In this document: piece after piece, positions 1-10,473 of the stretch
How the letters are laid out: the number at the start of each line of letters is the position of its first letter
Position numbering within the stretch: the stretch's first letter is position 1
Assembly (NCBI GenBank): GCA_020284085.1
Contig: JACEVL010001642.1
Span: 157,001 to 221,000, forward strand
Length of the DNA: 64,000 nucleotides
Direction: 5' to 3'
Source of the DNA: Aporrectodea caliginosa
Taxonomy: Eukaryota; Annelida; Clitellata; Crassiclitellata; Lumbricidae
Translations under genes and position numbers: made by a program
Notes under the pieces: generated by a model
Told to the model about the DNA's origin: nothing
The model's database searches: none
Seen by the model: only the letters and a program-made list of their open reading frames with translations

Positions 1-521
1 TAGTTTTCCAACTTCTGTAGCGCCGGTAGATCAGTGAATAGTTCGGACGTGGTGCGTGCTGTCTGCATGATGGCTCTGCTCTGGAACTGATGGGCTGCGT
101 TCTGTTCTAAGAAGGCGTGGATGTCGTCTGCAAGGGTCGTCGCTTCAGACTCAATGGCTCCGTTGGTGGTCGCTGCTTCATCGATCTGTCGATTGAGGCG
201 ATCCAGTTGCTTCTGCCAGATGTCACGACTGCACTGTGTCTTCCGATTCAACAGCTTATGCAGTCGCTTCTTCTCCAGCTCAGACAACCTCTTCTCACAT
301 CCAAACTCTTTGAAGACGATTCGTCCATTCTCCAGATCCAGAGCCTCGCTCGTCACCTGTTCTCCCAGTTCTCCAGTCAGCTCCTGTCTCAGCTCATCAC
401 TCAGCCAAGGATTAAACTCATCCAACACATTACAGAACTTCCCGATTACGTCATCTCCTGTCCAATTGTTCTTCAGACCGTCAAGTAGCATTCTCACCTT
501 GGCTTTGCTACCTCCGCATTT
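1..521 (-). CDS. Unrecognised gene A, second coding exon (partial at window edge)
   Basis: The minus strand is open without a stop from about 545 to the window edge. It encodes an acidic/basic, probably helical protein with stretches such as LKNNWTGDDVIGKF and ELEKKRLHKLLNRK; the second looks like an amphipathic or coiled-coil helix. No family is recognised. The exon start at 521 is chosen because a pyrimidine-bearing acceptor (tttgtttaaag) lies just before it and gives phase 0, matching the phase-0 end of the exon at 1556-1762. A second phase-0 acceptor lies slightly inside, before the codons for VRMLLD. An in-frame ATG at 545 would allow this to be a first exon instead. Plus-strand ORFs over the same bases are shadows. 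Coding status is well supported by length and composition; function is unknown. Confidence 0.62.
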
Positions 522-1289
522 CTTTAAACAAAAGGCCAAATGCATGCGTTTATATAATGTGAGTGTGTATGTTTGTGTGCATATAAATAATCTAAACATA
601 TGAACGCTTCTCAATTACCCCAGCAAAGCGCTGTCTGCTCCAGCGTAAATGATGCTAACGTCATTAAAAAACAAAAGCTTAAGCCAACAGAGCTCTTCAG
701 ATAACGAGAAGAGTCACCACTGGCGAGCTCCCTCAGACACGCAGAGCCCTACTGACGGATTTTTAATTAGAGCTGCTAATTATCGATGTCCAGAGTTCGA
801 AGAATCGTTTGAATGACGGGGCTGTATAAGAGCACATTTCTTATGAAGATGATATGGTCATTTAAAATCCTACTGAATATCATAGCATAGTCTTCTTTAA
901 GTATCGGTGAAGCAATGAGGGAGAGGGCCAGAAGTTAAGTTGAAGAAGAAGAAACAAGAAGCTTGTCGAAACGGACACTTTGCAGCATTCCCCAGCATAT
1001 ACAACAAGACAACATGTGCATTTCATTTATTAGACTGAATTCGGTTCCGAATCGATATCCGAGCATTTAAGGAAAAGTACACCGTAATGTAATGGGTGTA
1101 ATGGGCGACGGCATTATTAAACTTTCCGATCAGATTTTCTCGAACTTAAGCTCTGATTCTGAAGCTGACTACTCTCTAGTCTTTACGCATGAAATATTCA
1201 AGAAATTCCACTTCTTAAGGATATTAACATCACATTGGCTGGCAGTGGCACGTCTGATTAATTTACTCATAAAGTGGTGCTATATAAAC

Positions 1290-1517
1290 CGTTCATTTAC
1301 AATTAACGCGAGCCTTTGCCTTCATTGGCCCTGCACTATGGAACCAGCTTCCTCCTTTGACTCGTTCTTGTTTATTAACTGGTGGGCCAAGTGCCTCTTT
1401 TCGTTGTCTCAAGACTTCTTTCTTTTCTCTGGGTCTTTCGCACTGGGAGCGCCTCTGATTGGTGTGCACTGTGAGAGGCGCTATGCAAATTGATAGATAC
1501 AATACAATACAATACAA
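1290..1517 (+). mobile_element. L2/CR1-like LINE 3' end (5'-truncated)
   Basis: Translation gives the C-terminal reverse transcriptase signature [12 protein letters not shown] followed, with decay, by [21 protein letters not shown] 3' tail follows with the phrase gagcgcctctgattggtgtg and a pentamer microsatellite (aatac)n. A minus-strand relative with a longer ORF lies at 46600-47095. It sits inside the intron of gene A. Confidence 0.72.
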
Positions 1518-1555
1518 TTAGAACGATGCACAACTTAACCAGAAAATGTTTTTAC

Positions 1556-1762
1556 CTTTTGGTTTGTGTCCACTGAATGGTCATTATCAGTCGATTGGTT
1601 GAGTTTGACTGAAATTCCGACTTCGTGTAGAGATTGCAACAATGCGTCCGTGACATCCAGCTGATCGCAGAACAACTGCTCCTTGAGAAAGAGGGTCCGC
1701 ATCGCAGGAGATGTCTTACTGTTCGCTGCTGCAGGAGCAAGCTGCTTACGAGAGGAAGCCAT
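1556..1762 (-). CDS. Unrecognised gene A, likely first coding exon
   Basis: Minus-strand ORF starting with ATG at 1762 (MASSRKQLAPAAANS...). It reads 69 codons to a good donor (AAAAG|gtaaaa) in phase 0. Only seven codons of intronic readthrough follow before a stop, which suits an exon end. The next open minus-strand segment (1-521) has a phase-0 acceptor, so the two probably belong to one transcript. The predicted peptide is Ser/Ala/Lys-rich at the N-terminus, with a helical-looking segment (FLKEQLFCDQLDVTDALLQSL). The roughly 1-kb intron contains an L2-like LINE tail. Function not recognised. It could be spurious, but the start, length and splice phase agree. Confidence 0.55.
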
Positions 1763-2149
1763 CGTTCACAGACCTAAGTCAAATAATCGCTACTGTCGTC
1801 ATCATAAACAACAGTTAACAACATCACCAACAACAACAACATACATCGTCATTATCACCGCCATTTGTGTGATCACCGAAACATCATCATACTATGGCTA
1901 TGGTACTTTAGGCTCAGAACCCGACCAGGTGTTTCCTAATGGACGGACGACCTTGAATCAGGATGTTTTGACATTAGGTATAGGCCAGAAGTTAATTTAC
2001 AGATTAGTTCTATCTTTGATTGAATTTCATCAGCTCACCTGCTTCAGCCTCCCGCCGTTAATGGTTCCAATGGCGATGTGACAATGATTCGAGAGATGTT
2101 GTCAGCAGGAGTCGATACAGCGTCAAGGAAACGCGACATCAATAATGGA

Positions 2150-2540
2150 AAACAGTAACAGCAACGGCCAAGGCAGAAACACAGGCAGAGACATATAGAT
2201 AGAGAGGCAGAAATAACACAGGCAGAGACATACAGATAGAGAGACACAGAGAAGAAGAAGCACATACAGAGTCATACAGATACAGACAGAGAGGCAGAGG
2301 CTATAGTCAGAAACCTTGGAAAACCCACAAACGTTCATATGGGTCAAAACAGCAATAGATATACATGCCAAAGTGAGAAGGTTGGCTAAGAGAGAGACAG
2401 ACAGACAGACAGACAGTAACAGCAAAATAACGTTGCTGTTACTTTATGACAGACAGACAGACAGAGACAGAGACCGAGACAGAGACAGAGACGAGACGAG
2501 ACAGAGACAGACAGACAGACAGAGACAGAGATACAGATTG
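2150..2540. repeat. Degenerate (GACA)n / (GAGACA)n microsatellite tract
   Basis: Long purine-rich strand made of CAGA, GACA and GAGACA steps. It gives open frames on both strands (poly Cys-Leu-Ser-Val or Asp-Arg-Thr), all repeat artefacts. Confidence 0.9.
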
Positions 2541-2667
2541 AGAAGAAATGGTAAGGTTGTCCAAAGAAGGAAGGTGTAGGCGATGGAAGATAAAAACGAG
2601 CAGAGTCTTCTTGGACCATGGACAACAGACATGCATAGGCATTGGAAATCACGGTTTACTATCACAA

Positions 2668-2786
2668 CCGCGCGCCCACAACCGCGCGGCTAATTACCGC
2701 GCGCCCACAACCGCGCGGCTAATTACCGCGCGCCCACAACCGCGCGGCTAATTACCGCGCGCCCACAACCGCGCGGCTAATTACCG
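2668..2786. repeat. 29-bp tandem repeat in the left arm of the inverted-repeat element
   Basis: About four head-to-tail copies of a 29-bp unit made of ccgcgcgcccacaac plus cgcggctaatta. The unit is itself partly palindromic (CGCGCG, TAATTA). The right arm of the same element carries only about one unit, so the array expanded on one side. Confidence 0.88.
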
Positions 2787-3002
2787 CGTGCTATTCATTA
2801 TGTCGCCGATCAAAACCGCGCTTCTAGTGGAGTTCTTTATCGTAAAACATTTTCGTAGGTAAAGACAATTCTTATGAAATTATGGTTCAAAGCTATTATG
2901 TTCGAAATCGCACATAACTGAAATCTCCAAGTCTAGTTGTTCCTTCGTAATTGTAGAACATGATGTTGAAATGTTGAAGCTTTGTTATTTGTCCTAGTAG
3001 AA

Positions 3003-3180
3003 CATTTAAGGATCCTGAGTGGCCGAGTGGGTTGGTAGCCCGCTCGTCACGCCGGCGCCCCGGGTTCGCTTCCCGGTCGGGTCGGTTTATCAGAGATTAA
3101 TTTCTCGGATCTTTACTGCGGGTGGCTCGGTCGCATTATAAACGTGGAGTACAATACAACACACAATACAACACATCACA
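3003..3180 (+). mobile_element. tRNA-derived SINE (family 1)
   Basis: Begins with a tRNA-like head: A-box region tggccgagtgggttggtagc and B-box region gggttcgcttcccggt. A body (ttatcagagattaatttctcgg) and an (aatac/acac)n tail follow. A minus-strand copy is at 29395-29575. The head does not fold as an intact tRNA and is joined to a body, so it is not a tRNA gene. Confidence 0.8.
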
Positions 3181-3183
3181 ATA

Positions 3184-3418
3184 CAACTGGGGCGCGGTGG
3201 TTTAGGGGTATGTTCGGTGCCTTGCAGCTGGAGGGTTGCGGGTTCGAATCCACCTCAAAGTTGCCGCGTAGGGACCCTGGGCAAGTCCTTCACTCGCAAT
3301 TGCTCATGCGCTTCGGCGTGAAACTCCGATTCAGCGTTCGCGCAATAGTCGGGAGCGCCTCTGAATGGGAAATCTGGTAGGGGCGCTATAACAAGTGTTC
3401 AAATACAATACAATACAA
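3184..3418 (+). mobile_element. tRNA-derived SINE (family 2) with LINE-like tail
   Basis: tRNA-like head (ggcgcggtggtttaggggta...; B-box gggttcgaatccacctc), a body, then a tail containing gagcgcctctgaatggg, ggcgctataac and (aatac)n. The tail resembles the L2-like LINE 3' end at 1445-1517. A minus-strand family member is at 57285-57490. Confidence 0.8.
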
Positions 3419-4074
3419 TTTCGTAAAACCTGTAGGCCTACAAGTCTATTTTTCATTTAGAACATTTAAAACTTTGTCATTGTTCGTAGTGGAACATTTA
3501 TTGAACGTTTATAAGTCTAGTTTTCATTCGAAATGTGTAAATAAAAGAATTAACCTGGAAAAATATCGATTCCATTTTGTAATTTATATCGATTCCATTA
3601 TTTAAAATTTTACTGATAGTTAACACTTGAAGCGCGGTTTTGATCGGCGACAATAATGAATAGCACGCGGTTATTAGCCGCGCGGTTGTGGGCGCGCGGT
3701 TGTGATAGGATACCGGAAATCACGGCTTAGAGCAAAGCAAGAAGGAAGCTTTTTGATTGATTTGGTATGCTTGCATATTTTATCTGTCTTTTCCGTTTTC
3801 ACCGTATTATGTTTAAAATATCTTTAACTTTAAAAAAGGAAAACGCTGATAAGTTTATATGATCTTTGTCATGTGCTTAGGGCCAGTAGGCTACTACTGC
3901 GAAAACTATAGCGCAAGGTACATTTGTCTGTAAGGCAAAGTGTCACCAAACCCAACAACTGCACGATGCACCAAAACTTTGTGTAAACTGCCCAACCATA
4001 ATATGGAATAGCTTCAACCGTTGGCGAAATAAAAGCTGATTAAGCTAGTATTTTTTTCCTGAGGTTCCTCAGAT

Positions 4075-4445
4075 TATTATTATTATTTATTTATTATTTA
4101 CCCGAGGTATCAAGGATCCCTCAGGATTTAAAAAAAATTGCTATAGGCCCTACGAAGCAAGAAATTTTTCTGGAAGGTTAGGCCTCGTCTTCGGGGTTTT
4201 GCAGGAAAAGTGCCGTTGAATGCGACCAAGTTATAGCGTTATTACTATTATTATTTTTTCCCCCGAATTAAACATGATCCCTCAGGGACTTCAAGATTAA
4301 TTAAAATTATAAAGTCTGGAACGGTTAGAACTCCTCGGGCTCGGGCAAAAGGCTGGCAAAGGTACCGCAGATTGCAACAGCGTTAAAGCGCTGTATGGCT
4401 AGAGATATACGTTGAAACAAGTATGGGGCTTCGCGTTGGTCTCCT
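4075..4445 (-). mobile_element. Short 3' fragments of an RLE-type LINE
   Basis: Two short minus-strand 3' ends, each introduced on the plus strand by a (TTA)n tail and the phrase atccctcagg. The first (4081-4240) matches the end of the copy at 25700-25850. The second (4242-4445) is a divergent relative. Confidence 0.7.
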
Positions 4446-4920
4446 TATTATTATTATTATTTTTTTTTTACCCGAGGTATCAAGGATCCCTCAGGATTTA
4501 TGAAAAATTGCTATAAGGAGCAGGAAATTTGTCTGGAGGGTCAGGCCTCGTCTTCAGGGTTTGCAGGAAAAGTGCCGTTGAATGCGACCAAGTTATAGCG
4601 TTGGACGCAAACAGACAGACGTTGGAAAAGGAATGATGTCTCGCGTCTGTCGCCACCAGTGAAAGACATACGACGGCCTAGTTCACTAATGAAGTCCAGA
4701 GCCGAAGGATTGAACGGGCCCAAAGTCTCGATGGCCACGGGCTGAAACAGATGAGATGTAGGAAGCCCCTGGTACTTCTGGATCTTACGGTTGGCCGCCT
4801 GCACTGAAGCGGGCCCGACCGAGCCGGCTGCGATGTAAGAGGCCGCACAAGTGTGGACGACCGTTGCGTCCCAAGCCAGGTACTTCCCTCCCATCCACGG
4901 TATGAGGGTGGCCCCATCAG
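4446..4920 (-). mobile_element. 5'-truncated RLE-type LINE, C-terminal fragment
   Basis: Minus-strand ORF 4541-4894 is almost identical to the end of the protein at 25380-25765 (motifs [34 protein letters not shown]). The 3' end carries cccgaggtatcaaggatccc and an (AAT)n tail, as expected for target-primed integration. The 5' truncation at 4920 abuts a long (TTA)n array. Confidence 0.82.
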
Positions 4921-4923
4921 GTC

Positions 4924-5028
<105 letters not shown>

Positions 5029-6093
5029 AAACCGAGGTAGATATTGTCTTTATCATTATAAAAATTAACGCACGGACAGAAATTTAAATCGGAGGCGGAA
5101 GAGCTGTTAGATATTCAAATTCTTGAAAACCAATGATTTGGACGGCAGCCTGTGCCCCAATGAAAAACGGACCTGGAAGAAGCTACCATATTGCCACAGG
5201 GCAATGTGAATACAGATTCTTCAAGATCTTGAAATGGATTCTCCAGCGCAGCCAATGTGATGAATGAAATATGGGCATAATAATGATGTTACGGATCTAA
5301 AAGTGTTTGGTTGGATGATAGGCTGAGAAGATCTGTGGTATGATAATATGCTATCGGAGGAAGGAACGTTAGAAAGCGTTGAGTCTCATGGTCAGAAAAG
5401 AATTAGTAGTAATCGGTAGGTAAGGTAAGAGTCTAGATGAGACGATCCTTTGATTTCTTAGTAATATCGTTGTTGTCGTTGTTGTTGTCATCATCATTGT
5501 TATCATCAATGGCGTGCCTATCTCCGTAGCGTTGTAGTTTCCACGACTCATTGTAAATCGTCTCGGTCTTCTGGTTCGTCTCCTGGCTGTTTATATATAT
5601 AGTCCGAAGTAAAGTGGGCTAAGATCCGCCTCCAATTGCGGTTGTTGTTGTCGTTACTGCTGCTATTTTCATTGTTATTATTATTACTATTATTAGAAAC
5701 GGGATGCCTTCCAACAGTGGTGCCTGCAGAGGAGAATCAGAAGCAGGTTTCAGAAGCACGGGACAGATTCCCGTCTCGGATTTGATTGAATCTATAGAAG
5801 ACTCTGATATTTTGTAATTGCAGTTTATAACTTCTATGGCGCCAGTGTTTGATGCACAAGGCATCAACCGATCGCGCATCAAAACAAGGTCAATATCCAG
5901 AAGCCTATGGTGGATATGCTAATTGACAGAGGTAAGTCCTACGTTCAGAACGAAATGACACAAGCGACCGAGCAATACGAACAGATACAGAGAGTGAGAG
6001 TTTTAAAATCTAGATCCAGCAACCGAAAAATCTCGTTCACAGAGAAAGTTCTTATTTTATGTATGACCAGAAAAATGGTCAGATTACCATGTT

Positions 6094-6656
6094 TGTAGAG
6101 AAAGAACAATCAATATTAGTTTAAATATATATGTTAGTTTACATTTATTATACGATTGCATTGTATTAGCACGAGAAATGATTGACAGCCGACAGACCCA
6201 AGGGAGAGGAAGCATAGGCCACGCCTGTCAAAGGGTGAAGGGGAGAGAAGGCAGAAAGGGGAGCAAGGAAAGAGGGAACGAACCGGAGAGCGCGGTTGGG
6301 GGGCGAAAGAGTTGATTGACAGGCGGGGGCGATAGAGAAGAGAGGGGAAAGCGGAAAAGAGGGGATTCGCAGCAGGGGAGCCGGAGAGAGAAGACGGGCT
6401 CGGCGGATCGGAAAGAGAGAGTAACGGACGATGCCGCTCCTTTTATAAGTTGTTTCAAGTATGCAGTTTTTGATATACGAGGTGATGAATAATAACCAGA
6501 AAACGAAAACCATCGTGCTCTTATTCAGTTAATCAGTCTCATCGAATTAGTTAAAGACCGACGCGCTACCGAAGAGATATAGCCTACGCTCAGCCACATA
6601 AATAGTACCGCTGCCACCATAACTGAAACGATAGAAGAACAAGCTTTTTCAGTACA
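6094..6656 (+). repeat. 5' LTR of the Gmr1-like element
   Basis: Starts tgtagagaaagaacaatcaa and ends agctttttcagtaca. A TATA-like ccttttataagttg near 6438 is a candidate promoter. Plus-strand purine-rich sequence fills the middle. Confidence 0.93.
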
Positions 6657-6668
6657 TTGTGACAGAAG

Positions 6669-6846
6669 GGATTTTAGTTTGAGACGAGACAGAAGTACGA
6701 CGCTGTTTCTCTCTACTAAACAATATCGAACAGAGACTTTGAAGACGATTCGACTGAAGGAGACGAAACAATTCACCGAGGAGGAGGGACTGGATTTTAG
6801 TTTGAGACGAGACAGAAGTACGACGCTGTTTCTCTCTACTAAACAA
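6669..6846 (+). repeat. 55-bp direct repeat in the retrotransposon leader
   Basis: Two identical 55-bp copies at 6669-6723 and 6792-6846 (beginning ggattttagtttgagacgag, ending ctactaaacaa), 123 bp apart in phase. Each copy is followed by a similar acagagacttt. They lie just after the 5' LTR, in the region where the primer-binding and packaging signals of LTR elements normally sit. Confidence 0.93.
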
Positions 6847-7462
6847 AAGAACAGAGACTTTCTCCTACACACGCATCTCAACAGAAACGACGCAACCTGT
6901 CGGGCGACACGTATCTAAAAAAATATCGAGGAGGAACGGAAGGACGGGAAGCGAGAGGAGGAGAACAGCTACAGCGGCGAAACTCGGGATCCACGCGGAA
7001 CTTGACGACGTCAGCAGGACCACGTTGGCGACCATCCCTGGAGAAGAAGGACGACGAACGACGAAGGATCAGCGAATACGGCGCCGAGCTTCCGGAATTC
7101 TCAGAGGACGCGAGCAACCTTCGGGGCTACACGGCCAGAGAAAGCTGAAGAATAAACCGGGTGAGCCTTATAACACCAGTTGTGTGAATGAAGCCATGTA
7201 ATGCTGTGTTAGGTTGGCTGAGACTGTTATCGTGAACGTTTTTAATTGTGTTTGACGAACGTAGAGTGGGAAGCTGTTTAAAACGTGTAAACTGTGCGGA
7301 TGCAAATGAAGTAGAGTTAAAAGGAAAGTTGTTGTTTAAAGATAAAGTGAAAGTAGTTTATAACTACAGTTTGCCCTGTTGGCAGAGTGATCGTTTCATT
7401 GTAAGCCCTGTTGGCTGCTTATAAGTGCAGGTGATTTCAGTGCACACAGCGTACACTTCATA

Positions 7463-10018
7463 ATGTTTGGAAAGATGAAGAAAGGACGGTTGGAGGAAGA
7501 ATGCGAGGAAAGAAATATAAATCACCATGGGCTAACTCGGAAGGCGATGATTGCCACGTTAGAAGAATACGAAAAAAATGGACCCGAAGAAGAAGAGGAG
7601 GAAGCTGAGACAGAGGAGGAAGTAGGGGGAGACCAGATGAAGCTCGAACTGATCAGAGCAGAAAAGGAACGGATGCAGGTAGAGATGGAGTTGCTACAGA
7701 CAAAGGCACAATTAGGCCTGTTACAATCTAGTGCTTCTGTTGCTGCGACTGAAATATCTACCCCTTCTACTTACACTAAACTGCCTAACATGACTGAGGG
7801 AGAGGATCTAGCAGCATTTTTTCTTTCTTTCGAAAAGGTTGCTTGCCTTCAAGGCATTGACGAAAGCAAGTGGGCCAGAATTCTGCCATCCCTATTAAAC
7901 TCACAAATGCGTTTGCACTTTAACAGGTTGCCAATGGAAACCTGTACAGAATACAGACAGACAAAAACAGCCCTGATGCATGCTTGTCGTATGAATGCGA
8001 AACATTACTTAGAACGGTTTAAAACGATGCATAGATCTGGAAGGCAGACATATGCACAGTTACTAGAGAACTTGAAAGACACTTTTGATTACTACTTGGA
8101 ATGCAAGGGAGTGAATGATTTCGTAAGCCTAAAGGATGATATTATTCTCGAGAGATTACGTGAGTCTTTAGCACCTGAAACAAGGTATTTCGTTGAGGCA
8201 CGTAAACCCAAGACCTCAGTGGAGCTGGCTAACTACGCAGACCTGCAGTTTGAATGTGCTATAGAAGGGAGAATGCAAGCTAAACGAGACCACAGGCCTG
8301 CGCAAAAATTTAAGTCGCAGGGTGCTGAAACGAGAGAAAGCCAGTGGGGAGGAAAACCACCCTTCAATAGAGAGGCCCAGGGATATAAGCCTCTTGAAAG
8401 AGAGCAGGGTGCAAGACCAATGCACTCATGGCAGGGTAGTCACCCACAGGGCAATGGACACACCTATAGAGGCAATGCAAGCAAAATAAACTCTTACGGT
8501 CATGCACATGTTAGATTTGTGAAACCTAAGACTAAGTTGGAAAGGGTTATTGATTACCAAAGACAATTCACAATACCAGTGTACGTGAATGGGGCACTTA
8601 TTGACGCCTTGAGGGATAGCGGGTCACAGTGTACACTGATAGACGCTGAATTAGCTAGAGGTAATTCATCAGCCATGAATGGGGACCCAATAACCGTTCA
8701 ATGCGCATTTGGCACAGTAAAATGCTTTGCAACATGTGTAGTTCAAATCTCTTCACCAAATTTCGGCACAGACCGCGAGATAACTGTAAAGGCAGGAATA
8801 ATACCAGGATTAGGAGTTAAGATGTTAATTGGACACGACATATTCGTGGAAAATGGCGATCTGAAGGACCCTGTGGCGCCAAATAAATGTGCTATGGACG
8901 ATGACGAAAAACCCCAGCATGCACAATCACTAATTGCAACGAGACAGCATGATTATAACGATAGCGGTCCACGACGCGGGAGGGACGAAGACGGGTCTAG
9001 ACCGATACCGAGACGCGGGGGGGTAGAAACGAGCCCGACCGCAGACGAATTAGCTGAACTACGCCCATGGGAAAGAGGTTCAAAGGCACAGGTCGTAAAA
9101 CCAGATGACGACCATGGGGTAACACGGGAAGCCCCAATCGTTGACGCGACACCCGCAGTAATTGAAATAAATCACCGGAAGGGACTGGACGACGTAAATG
9201 ACCAGGCACGGCAGACTTCAGACGACGCACAGAGGCAGGAAATTGACTGCCTGCAAAATCACTCAGCACTACAGAGAGCGGCCGATGATGCGCCGGTCAC
9301 ATCTGGAACTAATGGAATCCAACCCGATTCTGTTGAACAAGCCGATAACGTCGGAAACGAAATAATTAATGAAGTGTCTGGAGCTTTGAAGAAGGCACAG
9401 CGGAACTTGTCTATGCTGTCCGACCTAGGAACACGTGGGGCGAAACTGAAAGGAGATGACAAGCATATAGTAGATAGCGGTCGCTTCTGTAGGCTAGGTA
9501 AGTTGCCTAGAGCCGAAGACGGAGAAAACGTCCAGAATCACTTACCGTTAAACGTAACACCTACATGTAGGAAGAGGGCTTTTGAATTGGCGCACGACTA
9601 TACTTGGACGAGTCACAGAGGTGCTAAACTAAACAAGAAGAATTGGTTCTATTCCAACAGGAATACAAATGAGTTCAGAAGAAGAAGCAGATGGCATGAA
9701 GTAGGAAATCGGAGGGATCAGAGATTTAGGAGACAAGAGGGCGGCAGATCTTATGCGACTGATTGGAGAAGTGATGGCATGAGGCATAGAGGAGATGCTT
9801 TAGACTGGCGGAGGCCAGCCAAAGGAGCTTATTGGAACATGACTATAGCGAGAGATAGTGATATGGTCGATAACGAGAATAGGAAGGAAGAGGAGTCATG
9901 GAGGAAGAGAAGGTGGGCTTCGGCAACCCAGCAGAACGATTTTAAATCGAAATTGGGAATTAATTCTATACTGGGAGGCACACATGCCATGGCAGGAGGC
10001 TTGTCCCGAGCTTTTTGA
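7463..10018 (+). CDS. gag-protease fusion protein with integrase and RNase H remnants
   Basis: An 851-residue ORF. Residues about 9-35 resemble a SAP-like helix pair (LEEECEERNINHHGLTRKAM) and 41-57 are acidic. Residues about 108-275 are a helical capsid with a SCAN-like core (FDYYLECKGVNDF ... RLRESLAPETRYFV). A retropepsin follows near residue 386 (LRDSGSQCTLID; D-S-G active site) with GHDIFVENGDL downstream. At about 697-725, CRKRAFELAHDYTWTSHRG resembles the H2C2 zinc domain of gypsy integrases. The last residues, GGTHAMAGGLSRAF, resemble the end of an RNase H domain. PR, then integrase scrap, then RNase H scrap fits the Gmr1 domain order (integrase before RT), suggesting two internal deletions that stayed in frame. 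No CCHC knuckle is seen. Confidence 0.88.
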   Translation: MFGKMKKGRLEEECEERNINHHGLTRKAMIATLEEYEKNGPEEEEEEAETEEEVGGDQMKLELIRAEKERMQVEMELLQTKAQLGLLQSSASVAATEISTPSTYTKLPNMTEGEDLAAFFLSFEKVACLQGIDESKWARILPSLLNSQMRLHFNRLPMETCTEYRQTKTALMHACRMNAKHYLERFKTMHRSGRQTYAQLLENLKDTFDYYLECKGVNDFVSLKDDIILERLRESLAPETRYFVEARKPKTSVELANYADLQFECAIEGRMQAKRDHRPAQKFKSQGAETRESQWGGKPPFNREAQGYKPLEREQGARPMHSWQGSHPQGNGHTYRGNASKINSYGHAHVRFVKPKTKLERVIDYQRQFTIPVYVNGALIDALRDSGSQCTLIDAELARGNSSAMNGDPITVQCAFGTVKCFATCVVQISSPNFGTDREITVKAGIIPGLGVKMLIGHDIFVENGDLKDPVAPNKCAMDDDEKPQHAQSLIATRQHDYNDSGPRRGRDEDGSRPIPRRGGVETSPTADELAELRPWERGSKAQVVKPDDDHGVTREAPIVDATPAVIEINHRKGLDDVNDQARQTSDDAQRQEIDCLQNHSALQRAADDAPVTSGTNGIQPDSVEQADNVGNEIINEVSGALKKAQRNLSMLSDLGTRGAKLKGDDKHIVDSGRFCRLGKLPRAEDGENVQNHLPLNVTPTCRKRAFELAHDYTWTSHRGAKLNKKNWFYSNRNTNEFRRRSRWHEVGNRRDQRFRRQEGGRSYATDWRSDGMRHRGDALDWRRPAKGAYWNMTIARDSDMVDNENRKEEESWRKRRWASATQQNDFKSKLGINSILGGTHAMAGGLSRAF

Positions 10019-10459
10019 TGTTTATTAATGGATTATCTCGAGCCTATATGACCAATTAGGATTAAGGTGGTCATTATGTATGGTCTAAATAGTGTTTTCT
10101 TTACTTAGCATATATTTTCACATTGTTCACGAGTGTTTACATAGATTCGAGTTACTTGGTTTGGCGTCGGGTTCAGCGATGAAAGAGTAGACGCTGATCA
10201 TACAGCAACGACCAGGGGTACTTGTTTTGTGTTTTTTTTATGTTTTAGATAACTGACTTACATAGTTCGAAGTGTTATCCAGCCTGGTGACGCAGCAGCA
10301 ACGATGGCGAGAAATAACTAAATAAAAGACATTACACAACTCGCTATGCTCCGTCGCCTGTGCTCATGTAATAGAATTAGTGTAATAACGAACTGTTAGG
10401 ATGAACGCACCTAAAAGCCATCTATGCTTTCTGATGCACGACCTGTATACCAGCAGCTT

Positions 10460-10473
10460 AAAGAGTGGGGACA
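10460..10473 (+). promoter_or_regulatory. Polypurine tract of the LTR element
   Basis: aaagagtgggga immediately before the TG of the 3' LTR, the expected site for plus-strand DNA priming. Confidence 0.75.

Larger units (their letters stand above)
2659..3714. mobile_element. GC-rich terminal-inverted-repeat element with nested SINEs
   Basis: The left end begins ctatcacaaccgcgcgccca and the right end contains the reverse complement, ending ggttgtgatag then gatacc. An inner inverted match is gtgctattcattatgtcgcc at about 2788 against ggcgacaataatgaatagca at about 3645. Flanking direct repeats of 15 bp (ggaaatcacggttta at 2644-2658, ggaaatcacggctta at 3715-3729; one mismatch) look like a target duplication. 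No transposase is seen. The superfamily is unknown, since a 15-bp duplication fits no common DNA-transposon class cleanly. Confidence 0.6.

Noticed and set aside
117..603. Plus-strand ORFs of 123 and 160 codons
   Set aside because: They lie opposite the longer, better-composed minus-strand frame of gene A and read as shadows.
3003..3080. tRNA gene
   Set aside because: Has A- and B-box-like segments but no proper acceptor stem, and is fused to a SINE body repeated at 29395.
5619..5882. Minus-strand ORF of 87 codons (VINCNYKISESSIDSIK...)
   Set aside because: Looks moderately protein-like but ends in (ATA)n/(AAC)n repeat translation; no splice partner or family found.
6166..6513. Minus-strand ORFs in the LTRs
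   Set aside because: Purine-rich LTR sequence read backwards; duplicated exactly in the 3' LTR.
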